Source: Liolophura sinensis (taxonomy: Eukaryota > Mollusca > Polyplacophora > Chitonida > Chitonidae). Taken from it: a stretch of 64,000 nucleotides of DNA. The stretch covers positions 4,896,001 to 4,960,000 of the forward strand of contig NC_088307.1 of the NCBI RefSeq assembly GCF_032854445.1. Direction: 5' to 3'. Position numbers and translations under genes: made by a program. This document shows, one piece after another, positions 61,241 to 64,000 of the stretch. The notes under the pieces are model-generated. The model was not told the DNA's origin. It saw nothing but the letters and a program-made list of their open reading frames with translations, and did not search any database. Each line of letters opens with the position of its first letter. Positions within the stretch are counted from its first letter, which is position 1.

Positions 61241-61633
61241 TGTTGTTCCCAGCTGCCTACATTCTTCTATTTCTGTACTATGACCGATGCTTCTATTTTA
61301 CGTTATTTAATTCTGTCAGGCAGCTGGCTACTTTTCCAGGATATGTAAATACATCTAAAATGAATAAATAAATCATGTTGTGAAACCAAGGTGAGGTATT
61401 ACAGAAGGCTGTGGTGTGACACCATGTTATCAAAAAGTTTCTGGCCTTTCTATCTCAAGGGTGAGGAAAGCTAATTTTAAATTCAATGAACTAAGCTTGA
61501 GATTATGGAAATGACTCATGGTTAGGGAAAAACAACATGCTGAACATTGAGAATTTTGTTAACGAGATTGTACGATGAACTTTCATGTTACCAGTATGTC
61601 CAGTAAAGACTTTCCATGATTGTAGGTTACATT

Positions 61634-61812
61634 ACTGTAATTCTTCAACCTTTTTGCATGTTTGCAGGGTGTTTTTTTTTTCAAGCATATTTTAGATGTA
61701 TTTTTTTGTGTATAAATGTATAATTTATATAAAATTATACTCTTTGCAGAGCCCTGAATAAATTTGCACTGGAAGTTGTTCTTTCATGTGCGAAAAGGTG
61801 GAGGAATTAGGC
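61634..61812. mobile_element. MITE-like element, subfamily A, internally shortened
   Basis: Ends CTGTAATTCTTCAACCTTTT and AAAAGGTGGAGGAATTAGGC, with interior GCAGAGCCCTGAATAAATTTG. Shorter than the other copies. Confidence 0.78.
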
Positions 61813-61940
61813 TACATTCCGTAGTATTAAAGCAGGCTGTCCTTTAATTCAAGACAAGTTCAGTTCATTCCAGGTAAAATCTGGCATTTCCTACCAATAT
61901 TTGATCTACCCTAATTCTGATGAAATTTGGGACAGATATT

Positions 61941-62142
61941 AGTAGCGTTGAAAGTAGAATATTACATTTTTTTTATAATACACGTACCAGCCTTTTAGAA
62001 AAGTAAAGATATGAGTATGTTGTTCATTAGATGGTCCAACCCTGTGAGAAAAAAGAAACTAAATATTCCTGCTACAATTATATATATATATTGGCTAAAA
62101 TTAGCAGACCAGGTGTTCCAAGAATTAGAAGAAATAGGGTAT
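61941..62142. repeat. Direct repeat, copy 2 of a 200-bp duplication
   Basis: AGCGTTGAAAGTAGAATATT and AAGATATGAGTATGTTGTTC, ending AATTAGAAGAAATAGGG. About 900 bp after copy 1, with a MITE between the copies. Confidence 0.85.
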
Positions 62143-63584
62143 TATATGTATATGTGTGGTTATATTTTTGAATTGTCTGTATACAGGTATAACATATGTA
62201 ATATAGCTGTAATAATTACGTTGTATACAAAATGCAGTGTGAAGGCTGTATCCTTTATTCCTACACGTATGTAGCGCATGTTTTTCTAGTCACATGATTA
62301 CAACACAGTGACATGCCTGTACAAAATGACGTCGCTTCTTTACTTGCCCGTCTTGTAACATGGGAGTATTCAGGTTTAAGTGAAGCTACGAGATTATCAT
62401 TATTTCTCAACCATTTGACTTCCTAATCTACCCAAGAATATAATTCAAAAGATTAATCTTATCCCGGTTGATTAATTTTCCATATACATACTCTATATAT
62501 GGCCAGACATTAAAACTGGTTGACTGTAACATGACGTCATGTCCCAAAGGGAGGTCACTCTGTTGTAATATAGCATCTGAAAAACCCTGCATTGTAGATG
62601 TGAACCATTTATTGTTAATCTGTACATCAGATGTACTCTTCTAATTATCTTGAATTGTTTCATGTGCAATTGTTCAACTTTCACGCGAGGACTTTTTTTT
62701 CTTTGTTTCTCGCGTCATGTTAGTACTTATTGGATGCTGGCCTACGCAAGTAGAAATTTTGTACAGGACATCAGCTGTTGATGTATGTTTTGTTTGAATG
62801 TTATTATACTAATGAATTGACAAAACATTTTAATTGGCTGACATTTTGTGTGCAGGTTTACTTGATGTATAAACTGCAAATCAGGTTAACAAAGCAGTCT
62901 GATTTATGTCTTAGTTTTCATATTTAACAATTGTTTATTGGCTTTTGTGCAATTACTGCTCCAAAGATTTTTGAGAGTTGATAAACTTTTGTACTTCATT
63001 TTGTAGCCCTTTAGATCAAATTTGAAAACAAAGTAGCTTCATGCACGAGTTTTTCATATGTTATTAGTGTGGGATATGCATAGTCTGAATATTTTCATTC
63101 ATATAAAATCCTGTTTTTGTTTTGGTGGAGGGGACAACTTGACTCTCTGACCTTAAGCTGTATACAAGATACAAGTTGTTGACAGGTAATCAAGTAGCCT
63201 GCTATGGTCTTCTATTTCATTTAACCATTGGGACAGAACCATTTCCCAGAGTGTGACCATAATACCCTACTCCAGAACAGTTTGACAAAACAATGCAGTT
63301 TGCTGGTCTTAAGATCTTGCTCCCTAAAAGTTTTGGAATCTTTGACCTTCTTTACCTCTTTTTTTTCTAGAGACTGTGAGAGGGATGCACACAGGTCCTG
63401 GTACTTATGTACCAATGTCTTCATGAGTGATTTGAGAATTGAACTTCTGTGCTGGTTTAAGTGCTGTCATGAAATAAACGTGCAAATTGTAAATTATTAG
63501 CTGAATAAATTAAGATTGGCACATACTCATTGACTGATGTACATTTATTTGACCATGGATGAGGGTCTAACTTCTTGCATACAG

Positions 63585-63680
63585 GGAGATGTGGCTTAGT
63601 GGTAAACTATGTGACTCCAGCCCTTTCGATACACAAGGTATGCGTTCAACCCCAGCCTTGGACAGGCCTCAATGTTCATA
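63585..63680 (+). mobile_element. tRNA-like SINE head (family C)
   Basis: GGGAGATGTGGCTTAGTGGT followed by AAACTATGTGACTCC and a B-box-like GCGTTCAACCC, then CAGCCTTGGACAGG. The tRNA-like fold is imperfect, and the tail matches a segment near 38,250, so this is a SINE head rather than a functional tRNA gene. Confidence 0.55.
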
Positions 63681-64000
63681 AAGCGTAAAGATATAAAAGT
63701 ATTTGGCGGATCTTGTGGGGCCACTTGCACAGTCTTGGGTTTTTTTTTTCTAAGACCAGTGGTCTTCTGCCAGTATGACAAGAGAGTTTGGACATCACAT
63801 GAAAGTAAAATTTGTCAGCAACTTAATAAAAAAAGTGGTAAAGTGTCATGTCTGGTGTCTTTCCAGCATAGCTTTCCAGTGAGGCAGCACTATAGCCATG
63901 TCAACTTTCACAACAGCCTGATACAGGTAGATACTGCTGAAAGGCACACCATCTCTAGGCTGATAACTTGAAAACTGATGCACAAAATAAGACAACTTGA

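Larger units (their letters stand above)
58351..64000. other. Region downstream of DAXX
   Basis: Contains two minisatellites, a SINE, a MITE, a 200-bp direct duplication and a tRNA-like SINE head. The DAXX 3' UTR must begin here. No AATAAA is visible in the first several hundred bases; the first clear ones lie in the SINE tail near 59,100 and near 61,366, so the polyadenylation site is unresolved. No other gene is recognised. Confidence 0.7.

Noticed and set aside
7893-63660. tRNA genes at 7,896, 19,175 and 63,590
   Set aside because: They have A- and B-box-like segments but imperfect acceptor and anticodon stems, and continue into SINE bodies.

Overview
This is animal nuclear DNA, not bacterial. 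It has intron-split genes with GT-AG junctions, long introns, minisatellites, tRNA-derived SINEs and MITE-like inverted-repeat elements. The dominant SINE has a tRNA-like head, a conserved body and a 3' end reading AAAACACCAATCAAATAAAT. From memory it resembles SINEs common in molluscan genomes, so a mollusc (or another lophotrochozoan) is the likeliest source; no species call is made.

Two protein-coding genes are supported, arranged head to head. (1) Minus strand, 397 to about 37,707, running off the left edge: the first four coding exons of a CIP4/FBP17/Toca-1 F-BAR protein. They encode MSWGTELW and then 105 more residues of the membrane-bending F-BAR domain. An intron of about 33.3 kb follows the 8-codon first coding exon, so more than half the window is one intron. 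(2) Plus strand, 42,658-58,350: a complete eight-exon DAXX homologue of 950 residues. It has the N-terminal helical bundle, a long repeat-bearing low-complexity linker, the histone H3.3-binding domain with the Tyr and Glu expected in its recognition pocket, an acidic region, and a C-terminal SUMO-interacting motif ending DDEVIVLDSD. All exon junctions keep frame.

Layout: 1-4.3 kb, F-BAR exons and a 76-bp minisatellite; 4.3-37.65 kb, the giant intron, rich in TACATGTA palindromes, SINEs, MITEs, a 53-bp minisatellite and a fold-back repeat, with two unrecognised coding-like segments; 37.65-38 kb, the F-BAR 5' end and a possible promoter; 38-42.6 kb, the divergent intergenic region with a second fold-back element; 42.6-58.4 kb, DAXX; 58.4-64 kb, downstream repeats and no recognised gene.

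The most striking signal is in DAXX intron 6. The authentic 5' splice site of exon 6 is the first unit of a 49-bp tandem array of 41 units, and 36 of the 41 keep a GTAAG donor core. In each unit a pyrimidine tract and an AG lie just before the donor, close to the layout of a recursive splice site. The three units nearest the real donor have all lost the GT. The two genes act in different systems (membrane/actin remodelling and H3.3 chromatin assembly); their adjacency does not by itself imply shared function.
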